A stretch of DNA of 64,000 nt, taken from positions 1 through 64,000 of IMG/VR virus record IMGVR_UViG_3300037248_000024. One strand, given 5' to 3'. The notes under the pieces were generated by a model. The model made no database searches, was not told the origin of the DNA, and saw only the letters and a list, made by a program, of their open reading frames with translations. Source of the stretch: a virus. The position numbers and the translations under genes were made by a program. Below are positions 8,942 to 17,783 of the stretch, one piece after another; within the stretch, counting starts at the first letter, position 1, and each line of letters opens with the position of its first letter.

Positions 8942-10849
8942 ATGAAAAAATGGCTTCTCACCGCGTTGCTGTGCATCGTTCCGTCCCTGGCATGGGCGGC
9001 ATGTGAACCGACAAACGCCACTCCGGGAATGATTGGGTGCTGGCCGCAGGTCACCACGATGTCGCTTACCGATTCCGTGGACATCTGGCAACCGCTGGCA
9101 TTCCCGGCGTCCGCCAACCGAATTCATCTCCAGGACTTTTTGCATGTCGCACCACCGATTGGCGATGTCACGCCGAACACGGGAAGGTTTTCGACGCTGA
9201 CCGCGACGGGCGCGGCATCGCTGAACAGCGGCGGCGCACTCTCCGGCACCTTCACGGGCAACCCCATCTTCAATGGCAACCCCATCTTCTCCGGCGCGGT
9301 GACTTTCACCGGATCGGCGCCATCAGGGGCCGGTATCACGGCGTTGTTTGGTTCGCCTCCCGCGATCGGTTCCGTTGCTCCGGGGTCAGTCAGTTCCGCG
9401 AGTGGCGCGCTGAACGGAACGCTTGGTGCCACGACGCCGAATACGGCGGCGGTGACCTCTCTGACCCAGAGTATGTCCTATATCCAAATCGATCCCAATC
9501 CCTTCGATCTCGCCAGCGCCAGCACGCAACTCTGCACATCCGCTCAATTCTGGTGCAGCCACGCCACCGTTACGTCCATCGGTACGCTGACCGGCGTGAC
9601 CGATGCTACCTCGTTCGTCCTGGCGGACTCCGTGCTGTCCTCGGGCCAGGTTCAAGGATGGGATTATGTGTTGACGGTGGCTCCAAACGGAACCTCGGCG
9701 TCCGGGACGCGCCTCGGCATGGTGGTTCTACTTCAGCAGATCGGCACCTTGAACGGGGGAACCATAACCAACTCCGGCATATCGACCGCGTTTGGGGCAT
9801 CGGTGGCGATGAAATCCAATCTGGGCGGGACGGCCACGCTTTACGCCGGAGAGGGAAACGCTTTTGTTACTTATTGCGAACTTTTCGCCACCGCGACATA
9901 CACCCATGGATGCGCCGCTTATGAGACGGACATCGGCGTTGCCGCGGGTGGGTCGTACGATCAGATCAGTCACTTTAATCTGGTAACCTCATCCCAGCAC
10001 GCCGTGGAAGGTCTTACCAATAGCAATTTCGGGATTCAGATCACGGCGCAGACCGGCGCGCGCGCCGATATAAAATATGGGATCAAGTTCGCCGATGCCA
10101 GTTCGCAATATGCCTTTGATCCATTCGCTCATCTGCTGTCGTCACCCGTGCCGGGGTCGGGTTCGCTTTCAGCGGCGTCAGGAATTGATTTCGCCAACAT
10201 GACCTATAAGGCGTTCTCGTCGCGCCAACCATTTTCAATGGATGTGCCGCTACAGGCGACCGGCATCACCACGGCAACACGCCTGACCAGCACTGGCGCG
10301 GCGGCGAACTCATTTGTTTATGAAGCCGTCGTGACAGGACGCGGGACCGGCTATACGAGTAATCCCACGGTCGCGGTCACGGGATGCACGTCTACCGTCA
10401 TCAACGCTGAACCTGGAAACGGCGGGGCGTTCGGGTTATCCGGTGTCTACACACCGGGAAGCGCGTGCGCCGCCGAGTCCACGGCATCAATCAGTGGCGG
10501 CGGTGGTTCTGGTGCCACGATGGCGCTACAGATCGCTGGTAACACCGTCAATCTTCCGATCAATTCAACGAACACGATACAATGTTCCGCCGCGGCGCAG
10601 GATGCCAGCGGTCACAGCTATGGCTTCACGATTTCCTTTGGCGTTACGATGGGCGCCACTGCGAGTACGACGGCGCTTGTCGGTTCTCCCACCTGGATGC
10701 AGGTATATCCAGCCAGCGGGACAGCAATCGCATTATCGGTCGCGGCCGACACCACGCTTGGCGCCGTCAACATTACCGCGACCCCAACATCCGGGACGTG
10801 GAATATTGGCGGCAAATGCACCGTCGTTTCGACGAGTCAGGTGATCTGA
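8942..10849 (+). CDS. Fibre-like protein with Sec signal peptide
   Basis: A 635-residue protein whose first 19 residues (MKKWLLTALLCIVPSLAWA) form a textbook signal peptide with an AxA cleavage site, unusual for a virion protein. The mature part is rich in Gly, Ser, Thr and Ala, with FTGNPIFNGNPIF-type repeats and many short strands, like tail-fibre or beta-helix proteins. A repeated cysteine pattern (CTSAQFWC, CELFATATYTHGC) would suit the oxidising periplasm. It lies between neck genes, and its last 13 bases overlap, tail to tail, the last gene of the reverse cassette. It may be an exported receptor-binding or decoy protein; a virion fibre assembled after export is the alternative. Confidence 0.6.
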   Translation: MKKWLLTALLCIVPSLAWAACEPTNATPGMIGCWPQVTTMSLTDSVDIWQPLAFPASANRIHLQDFLHVAPPIGDVTPNTGRFSTLTATGAASLNSGGALSGTFTGNPIFNGNPIFSGAVTFTGSAPSGAGITALFGSPPAIGSVAPGSVSSASGALNGTLGATTPNTAAVTSLTQSMSYIQIDPNPFDLASASTQLCTSAQFWCSHATVTSIGTLTGVTDATSFVLADSVLSSGQVQGWDYVLTVAPNGTSASGTRLGMVVLLQQIGTLNGGTITNSGISTAFGASVAMKSNLGGTATLYAGEGNAFVTYCELFATATYTHGCAAYETDIGVAAGGSYDQISHFNLVTSSQHAVEGLTNSNFGIQITAQTGARADIKYGIKFADASSQYAFDPFAHLLSSPVPGSGSLSAASGIDFANMTYKAFSSRQPFSMDVPLQATGITTATRLTSTGAAANSFVYEAVVTGRGTGYTSNPTVAVTGCTSTVINAEPGNGGAFGLSGVYTPGSACAAESTASISGGGGSGATMALQIAGNTVNLPINSTNTIQCSAAAQDASGHSYGFTISFGVTMGATASTTALVGSPTWMQVYPASGTAIALSVAADTTLGAVNITATPTSGTWNIGGKCTVVSTSQVI

Positions 10850-11016
10850 TGAGCATCCGCCGCGACGCAGGCCAGGATGTAGGATACGCGCAGGCCAGGA
10901 CATTTATCCGTCCGCGCGATGACCTTGCTCCAGGTCTCATCGCAACCAAAGCAACGGCTCGTGGCGTGGCGAGGGGCCGGGAAGTCATGGCCCTGGTACT
11001 CGGTTTCGATGGACAT
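10837..11016 (-). CDS. Small cysteine-motif protein, last gene of the reverse cassette
   Basis: A 59-residue protein with an ideal ribosome site (AGGAGG) before ATG. It contains CFGCDETW and two further cysteines (KCPGL, LACVA), which could bind a metal. It starts 13 bases after the stop of the preceding cassette gene, so it belongs to that operon. Its end overlaps the end of the opposing fibre-like gene. No family is recognised. Confidence 0.55.
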   Translation of the reverse strand: MSIETEYQGHDFPAPRHATSRCFGCDETWSKVIARTDKCPGLRVSYILACVAADAHQIT

Positions 11017-11028
11017 GCCGTCCTCCTG

Positions 11029-11385
11029 TCAGGGTTTCGGGGCCGCGGTGATGACGGCCGCCGCCGCCTTCGCTTCGTCCCGCTCCTTCGTCAGGGCGGC
11101 GACCTGTTCCCGCAACGCACTCGCCGCCGCCTCTCTGCCTTTGATTGCCGCCGACACGGCCGGGCATTGGCCTGTGTCGCGGGTCACGCCGTTCTGCGGC
11201 ACCTCAACCGACACGCAGGCCGCGATTGTGTTGATATAATCCGAGACCTCGCCGTACGGCCTCGCCGCGAGGTATTGCCGGATCGACACGACAAGAGCCG
11301 TGGGAAGCTCGAGGGTGGGCGGGGCTTCCTGTGCGAGGGCAGTAGCCGAAGCCAGAAGGCATGCAGCCAATGCTAAACGTTTCAT
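11029..11385 (-). CDS. Exported coiled-coil protein of the reverse cassette
   Basis: A 118-residue protein with a clear signal peptide (MKRLALAACLLASATALAQ). The mature protein has a short domain with two cysteines (AACVSV and GQCPA) and a C-terminal helix rich in Ala, Glu and Lys, probably coiled. It overlaps the preceding cassette gene by ATGA. A periplasmic location is inferred; the function is unknown. With its neighbour it forms a pair of exported proteins made from the cassette's own promoter. Confidence 0.6.
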   Translation of the reverse strand: MKRLALAACLLASATALAQEAPPTLELPTALVVSIRQYLAARPYGEVSDYINTIAACVSVEVPQNGVTRDTGQCPAVSAAIKGREAAASALREQVAALTKERDEAKAAAAVITAAPKP

Positions 11386-11765
11386 TTCGGCGCTCCGGTG
11401 ATGGTCACAGTGTCGTCGCAGAGATCGATGGTGATGGGACCCGGAAGAGTGGTGCCTTCGTTAAGATGGATGCTGTGGCGCCAGCCAGGATTTACATCCC
11501 TGGGACCCACGGCGCGCTCACCGGCCTGAACCGAAAATGTAATTTCCATGTCGCACTTTCCGATTATTGGAACTCCTTCTCTTTCATGTTGGACGGGTGT
11601 TGGATAAAAGGGCCTCCAGTTATCGGCCCGGGGAATGCTTGTGGAATCGCAGCGCGTGACGAGATCGTCTTGCAAAACAACACATGGCGCGGCGTCTGTC
11701 CCGTTCGGCGCCTGTGCGAACGCAGGCCCGGCAACCAACAAAAACACAGCGGCGAGACGTTTCAT
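11382..11765 (-). CDS. Exported cysteine-containing protein of the reverse cassette
   Basis: A 127-residue protein with a signal peptide ending GPAFAQ. The mature part has four cysteines (APCVVL, TRCDST, GKCDM, DLCDD) and a beta-strand pattern, consistent with a small disulfide-bonded periplasmic or surface domain. It overlaps the upstream regulator and the downstream exported gene by ATGA. I do not recognise the family; a host-surface modifier or superinfection-exclusion factor is a reasonable but untested idea. Confidence 0.6.
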   Translation of the reverse strand: MKRLAAVFLLVAGPAFAQAPNGTDAAPCVVLQDDLVTRCDSTSIPRADNWRPFYPTPVQHEREGVPIIGKCDMEITFSVQAGERAVGPRDVNPGWRHSIHLNEGTTLPGPITIDLCDDTVTITGAPK

Positions 11766-11950
11766 GGGGTAGGGTCCTTTGTTTTTTCGGTCATGATAGC
11801 CGCTTCTTTCTTCGCCATGTCCGCCATCTTTTCCAGGACGGCCAACCGCACGAATGCGGAGAGCGTTAGCCCCATGGACTCGGCATGGACTTTCGCGCAT
11901 CGCTTCTGGAACGCGGTCAATCGCACCTCCAGGCTGTCGTTCTTTTTCAT
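11762..11950 (-). CDS. Ribbon-helix-helix-like small regulator heading the reverse cassette
   Basis: A 62-residue protein (MKKNDSLEVRLTAFQK...). A short basic strand is followed by two helices (AKVHAESMGLTLSAFVRLAV), the layout of Arc/MobC-type ribbon-helix-helix proteins. It lacks a ribosome site; instead its ATG lies seven bases after a -10 box, predicting leaderless translation. It probably controls its own promoter and the two exported proteins behind it. Confidence 0.65.
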   Translation of the reverse strand: MKKNDSLEVRLTAFQKRCAKVHAESMGLTLSAFVRLAVLEKMADMAKKEAAIMTEKTKDPTP

Positions 11951-11957
11951 ACCGGAC

Positions 11958-11986
11958 AGACTAGGTGCATTACAAGGGCGCGTCAA
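11958..11986 (-). promoter_or_regulatory. Sigma70-like promoter of the reverse cassette
   Basis: On the minus strand TTGACG (11986-11981) and TAGTCT (11963-11958) are separated by exactly 17 bases. The -10 box ends seven bases before the ATG at 11950, so transcription should begin at the start codon. This gives the cassette expression independent of the surrounding plus-strand virion operon. Confidence 0.6.
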
Positions 11987-12007
11987 CCCCCTCAGGGAGA
12001 CCCCTTG

Positions 12008-12757
12008 ATGGCCGCGCAAAATTGGACCACGATCCAAAATGCCTGTCTGGTGGCGCTGTCGCAGTCCCCGGCCCCGTACAACGTCATCCCGGCCGATTTC
12101 ACGACGCAATTCCCACAAGCCACCAGCTATGCCGAGGATCGGATCAATACCGATCTCGCGTTGCTGAACACACGGCGGCGGGATACATCGACGGCGACCG
12201 GCGTGGGTAGCCGTGTTGTCTCCCTGTCCGCCGTGACGCCATTCATCACGGTGCCGGAGAGTTTCGCCCTTTTCTCTCCGGCCATCCTGAGCATACAGAA
12301 CGCGACCCGGTACCCTTTTATCGCGACGACCGTTGATTTCATCGATTCAATCTGGCCGATCGAGGGTAACATCATGGACCCAGCCCTGGCGTACAATGTT
12401 GGCCGTTACTGGGCATTGGCCGACGATCACACCATCATCTACGCGCCGACCGCGAATCAGGCCTACACCTGTGAAATCTGGGGTCAGTATCGTCCGGTAC
12501 CGATCTCGGCGGCCAATCCGACCACGTATCTTTCCACGTATTATTCGGGGTTGCTCATAGCGGGGTGCATGGTGTGGTTGATGGGGGCTTTGCTCCGTAA
12601 TTTTGGCGCGGCCAGCGAGGACCCCCGAGCCGCTTTATCGTGGGAGCAAGAGTACCAGACATTACTCTCTCTCGCGCGTTCGGAAGAGGCGCGTAGACGC
12701 CAGTTCGGCCCCGGCGGTTCCGCGAACGAAGCGCCGCCCGCCTCCGTGCGGGGGTAA
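12008..12757 (+). CDS. Phage adaptor-like neck protein
   Basis: A 249-residue protein; the ATG follows AGGGAGA. The C-terminal part (STYYSGLLIAGCMVWLMG, then NFGAASEDPRAALSWEQEY) matches the pattern of phage adaptor proteins that sit between portal and tail tube or hub, and the N-terminal half carries short strands. It is followed at once by the tail-hub gene. Together with the gene at 7.6 kb it suggests a two-layer neck. Confidence 0.6.
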   Translation: MAAQNWTTIQNACLVALSQSPAPYNVIPADFTTQFPQATSYAEDRINTDLALLNTRRRDTSTATGVGSRVVSLSAVTPFITVPESFALFSPAILSIQNATRYPFIATTVDFIDSIWPIEGNIMDPALAYNVGRYWALADDHTIIYAPTANQAYTCEIWGQYRPVPISAANPTTYLSTYYSGLLIAGCMVWLMGALLRNFGAASEDPRAALSWEQEYQTLLSLARSEEARRRQFGPGGSANEAPPASVRG

Positions 12758-12760
12758 GCC

Positions 12761-14788
12761 GTGGGAATCCCGCCGCGTCCTTTGATTCTCCAGCCTGGAA
12801 TAAGCACGCAGCAGACCGCCGTGCTGAATGAACAGGGTTGGTCGCAATCGCAACTCATCCGATTTTTTCAGGGCTTACTACAAAAATTAGGCGGGAGTGC
12901 CCGCGTCTCCAACTCAACTTTCTTCGGCATCTGCCGCGGCCTCCGGTCATGGTCGGACCTGACCGGGAATAATTACATCGGCATCGGCACGACGCAGCGC
13001 CTCTATGTCATGCTGAACTCGGTCCTGTCCGACATCACGCCGGTTCGTTCCGTCAGCAACCTGACGACGCCATTTACGACAACGGCGAGTTCTCCAATTG
13101 TCAGTGTGGCTGATGGCGCCGCCGCCGTCGCGCCAGGCGATTGGATCAATATTGAAAATCTGACCTATATCGACGGACTTCTGTTGCAAGGCTTCTATCC
13201 GGTCACGGCGGTCATCGGTGGCGGCTATCAGTTCGACGCCGGGGCGAATGCCATTGCTGGGGTTTCTGGTGGTGGCGCCGTATTACATTTTTCCACGTTG
13301 AACGCATCCCACACCGTCACGATCTCGCTCGGCGCTTATGTCTTCACCAACAACCAGGTCATCGAGGTCTTCTTTTCGACGACGGTCGGCGGCGTCACGC
13401 TGCAAGGTAATTACACGGTATCCGTCTCCGGTTCGACTTATACCATTCAGGCTTCGACCGCCGCCACGGGCAATAACACGATTTATGAAAACTCCAACCA
13501 GACGGCCATCGCGTATCTGATTGAAACAGCCATCGAAACCGGAAGCATCGGAAGCGGCGCGTTCGGTGTTGGGCTTTTCGGTTCCGGGCCGTATGGGACA
13601 TCCTCTTCGACACCACCGATCGGCGGTTGGCTCAGGCAGTGGTCGCTGGATGCCTGGGGCGAGGATTTGTTGGCCAATATCTGCTCAGGCCCGATCTATA
13701 CGTGGACGCCGCCCGTCGCCATCGGGAATACCGCGACCGTTCTGGCTAATTCGCCACCTCAAAATACCGGCATGTTCGTCAACGCGCCGAACCAACAGGT
13801 CATCGCGTTCGGCTGCACCGATCCGAACACGGGATTGCAGGACCCGATGCTGGTCCGGTGGTGCGATGTCGGTGACGATACCGACTGGACGGCCACGGCG
13901 ACCAATCAGGCCGGATCGTTCCGGTTGTCCTATGGCAATCAGATCGTGGGCGGCAGTCCCGTGGGCGGTCAGGCGATTCTTCAAACCGATCTCGACTTCT
14001 GGATGATGCAATATATCGGATTTCCGCTTGTCTATGGCTTCTTCCGAACCGCGCGGGACTGCGGACTTTACAGCCTGCGAAGCAGCGCGGTCTCCGGCAA
14101 TCTCATTGTCTGGCAAGGATATAACGATTTCCATCAGTACGACGGAAGCAGCGTGACAAACCTTCATTGCACGGTATGGGATTTTATCTTCAACAACATT
14201 GACAACAATTACCCTGGCGCGGCCTTCTCGGCGGTGGATGCGTACTTTACCGAGATGTTCTATTTTTTCCCAACGACGGGATCAAACGGCATCGCGAATG
14301 CTTATGTGAAGTTCAATTACAAGGATGGGTTGTGGGACTACGGCCCGATCGGGTCTCTTTCACGGTCGGCCTGGTATTCCGATGGTCCATCCGGGACGCC
14401 CCTCGGCACTGATTACAACGGCCTCGTGCAGGCTCAGGAGGCCGCGACCGACCTCGATGGCGTAGCGATGGACTCCTACGCGGTATCCGGCTGGATGGCA
14501 TTGAGTGAAGGCGACGAATATGCCTGCATGAAATGGTTCTTCCCCGATTTCATTATGACCGGCGGGAATGTCCTGGTGACCATTACGTTCAACGACTATT
14601 TCGATACGACCGACCCGTATAATCCGCCTCGGGTTTACGGGCCGTTCATCGTGACCCCGACGACACCTTATATCTGGGTGAATGGCCGGGGACGTTATTT
14701 CTCGGTCAAGGTCGAAAGCACTGGTCATGGTGTGTTCTGGCGGTTGGGCCGTTGCCGGATGATAATCCAACCCGATGGGAAACGCTAA
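12761..14788 (+). CDS. Tail hub, P22 gp10-like DNA-stabilisation protein
   Basis: A 675-residue protein starting at GTG. Blocks such as LRSWSDLTGNNYIGIGTT near residue 65, RWCDVGDDTDWTATATNQAG near 367, and the ending GRYFSVKVES ... FWRLGRCRMIIQPDGKR are typical of the P22 gp10 / packaged-DNA-stabilisation family, beta-propeller tail-hub proteins. In short-tailed phages this protein plugs the portal-adaptor complex and carries fibres. Its stop overlaps the next start (TAATG). Confidence 0.72.
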   Translation: MGIPPRPLILQPGISTQQTAVLNEQGWSQSQLIRFFQGLLQKLGGSARVSNSTFFGICRGLRSWSDLTGNNYIGIGTTQRLYVMLNSVLSDITPVRSVSNLTTPFTTTASSPIVSVADGAAAVAPGDWINIENLTYIDGLLLQGFYPVTAVIGGGYQFDAGANAIAGVSGGGAVLHFSTLNASHTVTISLGAYVFTNNQVIEVFFSTTVGGVTLQGNYTVSVSGSTYTIQASTAATGNNTIYENSNQTAIAYLIETAIETGSIGSGAFGVGLFGSGPYGTSSSTPPIGGWLRQWSLDAWGEDLLANICSGPIYTWTPPVAIGNTATVLANSPPQNTGMFVNAPNQQVIAFGCTDPNTGLQDPMLVRWCDVGDDTDWTATATNQAGSFRLSYGNQIVGGSPVGGQAILQTDLDFWMMQYIGFPLVYGFFRTARDCGLYSLRSSAVSGNLIVWQGYNDFHQYDGSSVTNLHCTVWDFIFNNIDNNYPGAAFSAVDAYFTEMFYFFPTTGSNGIANAYVKFNYKDGLWDYGPIGSLSRSAWYSDGPSGTPLGTDYNGLVQAQEAATDLDGVAMDSYAVSGWMALSEGDEYACMKWFFPDFIMTGGNVLVTITFNDYFDTTDPYNPPRVYGPFIVTPTTPYIWVNGRGRYFSVKVESTGHGVFWRLGRCRMIIQPDGKR

Positions 14789-15069
14789 TGGCCGGCGTCA
14801 ATGACATCTGGCAGACCTTCCAGCAACTGGTATTATCGGTTCAGTCGATCTCGAATCAGTTGAAGACGGGGCTTGTCGTTGATCCGGTGGCGACAAGTTA
14901 TACCGTGGCGATGCTTCCGGTTTCGGGCGCTCCGGGGCAGACTTTGTGGGCGAGTAACGGGCGTAAACCGGCCGAAGGTTCAGGGGCGGGAACTGGAGTT
15001 CCCGTGTTCTGGAACTCCGCTACGACACAGTGGTACTCTTATCTTTCTGGCACGCAGGTCACAAGCTAA
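14788..15069 (+). CDS. Small phage protein following the tail hub
   Basis: A 93-residue protein: an N-terminal helix, then a segment (LWASNGRKPAEGSGAGTGVPVFWNS) close to the short 'SNGRK..GEG.GAGTGVPV' module seen in fibre-associated proteins of many phages. It is joined to its neighbours by TAATG overlaps on both sides. It is probably a tail-fibre accessory or junction piece; the exact role is unknown. Confidence 0.55.
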   Translation: MAGVNDIWQTFQQLVLSVQSISNQLKTGLVVDPVATSYTVAMLPVSGAPGQTLWASNGRKPAEGSGAGTGVPVFWNSATTQWYSYLSGTQVTS

Positions 15070-15941
15070 TGCCGACATACACCTCCCAGAAGGGCCTTAT
15101 CCTTCCCACCGTTGGCGGTGACCTCAACGCATGGGGCGGCGAACTGAATGCCGGGTTGACGGCCATCCTGGATAATATCCTTGGTGGCGTCACCACGATC
15201 TCCGTTGCGGGGAATGCCAATGTCACGGTGACCTCTACGCAAGCGCAGTTTCTCTCGCAAAAACTGACCGGGATACTGACCGGAAATATCAATCTGATCT
15301 ACCCGACCGCCGGGGGTTTCTATTTCGTCAACAATGCCAGCACCGGATCGTTCTCGGTCACGGCCATCACCAGTGCGGGCAGCTCGACTGGTATTATCGT
15401 CCCTCAAGGGCAGATGACACTGGTCTGGTCCGATGGGACGAATGTTTATCCGGCCACATCCGCCTTCCAAACATTAACGGTTCTTGGCCTCCTGACGGCC
15501 AGCGGCGGGATTCTCGGCACGACGACGAACGACAACGCCGCCGCGGGGAATGTTGGGGAATATATTTCATCCACCGTTCTCAATCCAGCCGCCGTACCGC
15601 TGACCACGGGCATCCAAACAAATATCACATCAATTTCCCTTACGGCGGGGGATTGGGATGTCTGGGGTAATGTCGGACTGGTCCAGCCGTCGGACACCAT
15701 CATTGGCTTCGCCTATGTTGCCACGAACTCGGTGTCCGCGACGCTGCCAACCCCGCCAGGGAACGGCGGATCTACCACTTATACACCAGGTTCAACCCTC
15801 GCCGGAACCGCTCTTATACCCGCTGGGGTGGCTAGGTTTTCCCTGGCTGTCACTACGACGATCTATCTGGTAACGGAGGTCAACTTTACGGTTGATACCT
15901 GTTCGGCCTACGGCTTCATCGGCGCGCGGCGGGTTCGGTAG
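15069..15941 (+). CDS. Tail-fibre-like protein
   Basis: A 290-residue protein starting MPTYTSQKGLILPT. The N-terminus (GGDLNAWGGELNAGLTAILDNILGG) is the pattern often found at the virion-attached end of phage fibres and related beta proteins. The rest is Thr-, Ser- and Gly-rich with repeating short strands. No signal peptide is present, unlike the other fibre-like genes here, which makes it the best candidate for a conventional virion fibre. Confidence 0.55.
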   Translation: MPTYTSQKGLILPTVGGDLNAWGGELNAGLTAILDNILGGVTTISVAGNANVTVTSTQAQFLSQKLTGILTGNINLIYPTAGGFYFVNNASTGSFSVTAITSAGSSTGIIVPQGQMTLVWSDGTNVYPATSAFQTLTVLGLLTASGGILGTTTNDNAAAGNVGEYISSTVLNPAAVPLTTGIQTNITSISLTAGDWDVWGNVGLVQPSDTIIGFAYVATNSVSATLPTPPGNGGSTTYTPGSTLAGTALIPAGVARFSLAVTTTIYLVTEVNFTVDTCSAYGFIGARRVR

Positions 15942-15992
15942 TGACAAAGCGGTGCATGGTGTCATAAGGTCGCGCGGACAGGAGTTTTTGGG

Positions 15993-17030
15993 ATGCCGCT
16001 GGCGCAAGGAAACAGTCGGGAGATCGTGAGTTCCAACATCCGTGAAATGATCGCGTCGGGTCACCCCCGTGCTCAGGCCATCGCCGCCGCCCTCCGTACC
16101 GCCGATGAGTTCGGTAAACGCCGCGCCGCTGGTGGTTCAACGCCATCCGCTCCGACCGCTCCCACCTATCAAACAGCCTCTCCGCAAATCGCCAATGAGA
16201 GTAGTGGCTCCGGCATTCTCCCGAGCGGGCTGATGAGTGTGCCGCAGGTTGGTCCCTACACGCTCGACACAACCACCGGGGCACTGTCACCCTCGACGGT
16301 CGCCGCGTTGAACTCTTATGCGATGCGGGGGTTGCCGCCGCCTGGCATCACGGCTGGCGGGGTAGCGGCGGGGACTCCTCCTCTTACCGCCGCCGCTCAG
16401 ACGCCGTTCCAGACCATCGCCACGCTTTCCGCCCAGACCGATAAACGCGGTGGCCGGGTCGGGTTGGCCTCGGGCGGGTTCCCCTCGTCCTCTGAGGGTG
16501 CGCCATGGTTCATGCGTTCCGAGGCGCACGCAATGGATCATCCCTCGGGGCTGGTGCACGGGATCGGGGCGGGACGCACGGATACGGTGCCGATGAATCT
16601 GCCGAGCGGGAGTCATGTGATTCCGGCGGATATAATCTCGGGTCTGGGCCAAGGCAACACACTCTCCGGCGCGCACACCATGGGCATGGCCATGAAGGGT
16701 GGGCCTTATGGGATCAGCCTGCCGAGCGCGCCACACAAACCGATGTCACTTCCGAAACCGCCTGGGGGATTTCATCTCGCGGACGGCGGCGAGCCTCAGT
16801 TCGAGGGACACGCGATCAAGATCGCGAAGGGAAATGTGCCGGAGTCCGAGGGCGGCGTGAGGTGTATTTTGGCCAATGGCGAGTGGGTGTGCCACCCTGG
16901 GGAGGTACAGCGCATCCGATACAAGAAGTACAAAGGACACCAGGCCATTGATGAGTGGATTACCGACCGTCGCGCGGCTGACGTGAAGAAGATCAGAAAG
17001 CTGCCGGGGCCGGTGGGGATGGAGAAATGA
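15993..17030 (+). CDS. Virion-associated protein with xGG motifs
   Basis: A 345-residue protein with AGGAG upstream. The N-terminus (IASGHPRAQAIAAALRTAD) is a short helical motif found in many phage structural proteins. KRGGRV, MKGG and ADGG units recur. The segment SGSHVIPADIISGLGQGNT is a conserved element of internal or tail-tip proteins. A late domain (RCILANGEWVCHPGEV) may hold a Cys pair. Probably an internal virion or ejection protein; function is inferred from place and motif sharing with the 18.3 kb gene. Confidence 0.55.
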   Translation: MPLAQGNSREIVSSNIREMIASGHPRAQAIAAALRTADEFGKRRAAGGSTPSAPTAPTYQTASPQIANESSGSGILPSGLMSVPQVGPYTLDTTTGALSPSTVAALNSYAMRGLPPPGITAGGVAAGTPPLTAAAQTPFQTIATLSAQTDKRGGRVGLASGGFPSSSEGAPWFMRSEAHAMDHPSGLVHGIGAGRTDTVPMNLPSGSHVIPADIISGLGQGNTLSGAHTMGMAMKGGPYGISLPSAPHKPMSLPKPPGGFHLADGGEPQFEGHAIKIAKGNVPESEGGVRCILANGEWVCHPGEVQRIRYKKYKGHQAIDEWITDRRAADVKKIRKLPGPVGMEK

Positions 17031-17049
17031 TCATTTTCGCGAGGGCCGC

Positions 17050-17535
17050 ATGACCCCCAAGCCCCAATCCGTCCGCCTCGCCCACCCCGGCGATGAAGAA
17101 CTTCTCTTCGCCCTGATCTGCGCCTCTGATGAGGAATGGTCATTCGGCACCCGCGATCTCGACAAAATCCGCAATGTGATCTGGGCCTCGATCCACACCG
17201 ACACACCAGAACGCCCGCGCTTTGGCGTCATTGAAGGGAGCGCCGTTCTGGAAGGGGCTATCGGTTTATTTCCCACGGAGCCGTGGAATTCATCGGACCT
17301 CTATCTCCGGGCATTCTTTCATTTCGTGCATCCGTTGTATCGTAAAACACGTCACGCCGTTGATCTCCGCGAGTTTGGCAAGTGGCTGGGCGACACCGCC
17401 GGGATGCCGGTGTTGTTCGAGTTGCCGCATATCGAACAGGCCGAGGCGAAGGCCAGGATGCTGGAGCGAGGCACGCAGTGGATCGGCGGGATGTTCATGC
17501 ACTGTGGGGTTGACGAGATGGTGTTGGTGGCGTGA
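17050..17535 (+). CDS. GNAT-like acetyltransferase (copy 1)
   Basis: A 161-residue protein. The core GVIEGSAVLEGAIGLFPTEP followed by FFHFVHPLYRKTRHAVDLREFGKWL matches the strand-turn-helix acetyl-CoA site of phage GNAT proteins, in which R-x-x-R/G-H-A replaces the standard Q/RxxGxG/A. It is a paralogue of the gene at 17.8 kb, with a small helical gene between them. The substrate is unknown; protein or small-molecule acetylation during infection is possible. It overlaps the next gene by TGATG. Confidence 0.65.
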   Translation: MTPKPQSVRLAHPGDEELLFALICASDEEWSFGTRDLDKIRNVIWASIHTDTPERPRFGVIEGSAVLEGAIGLFPTEPWNSSDLYLRAFFHFVHPLYRKTRHAVDLREFGKWLGDTAGMPVLFELPHIEQAEAKARMLERGTQWIGGMFMHCGVDEMVLVA

Positions 17536-17783
17536 TGGAAATGCTCGCCGCCTTCCAGACCTGGAACGCGGGCCACCGCCATCCCGGCGCCACGTTCAAA
17601 AACCAGCACGAGGCACAGGCCGCCGTTCATGCCGAGATGAAGGCTGATCCTGAATTGGTCGCCGCACTAAGAGCAGAGCATGCCCGCGTCGCTGAAATCA
17701 CCGCGATCCGCAAAGAAGGTTGCATCATAACCGCCGACCGTCACCGCAGCCTGACCGCGATGCTGGCCGCGCACGATGGTTGA
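17535..17783 (+). CDS. Small helical protein between two GNAT genes
   Basis: An 82-residue protein (ATG 17535; a GTG one codon earlier is possible). Almost entirely helical and rich in Ala, His and Glu, with no recognised domain. It overlaps both neighbouring GNAT genes (4 and 8 bases), so the three are likely made together. Confidence 0.5.
   Translation: MEMLAAFQTWNAGHRHPGATFKNQHEAQAAVHAEMKADPELVAALRAEHARVAEITAIRKEGCIITADRHRSLTAMLAAHDG

Noticed and set aside
11361-12008. 215-codon plus-strand frame across the reverse cassette
   Set aside because: The minus strand holds four genes with signal peptides, ATGA overlaps and a promoter; the plus frame has no ribosome site and an implausible composition.
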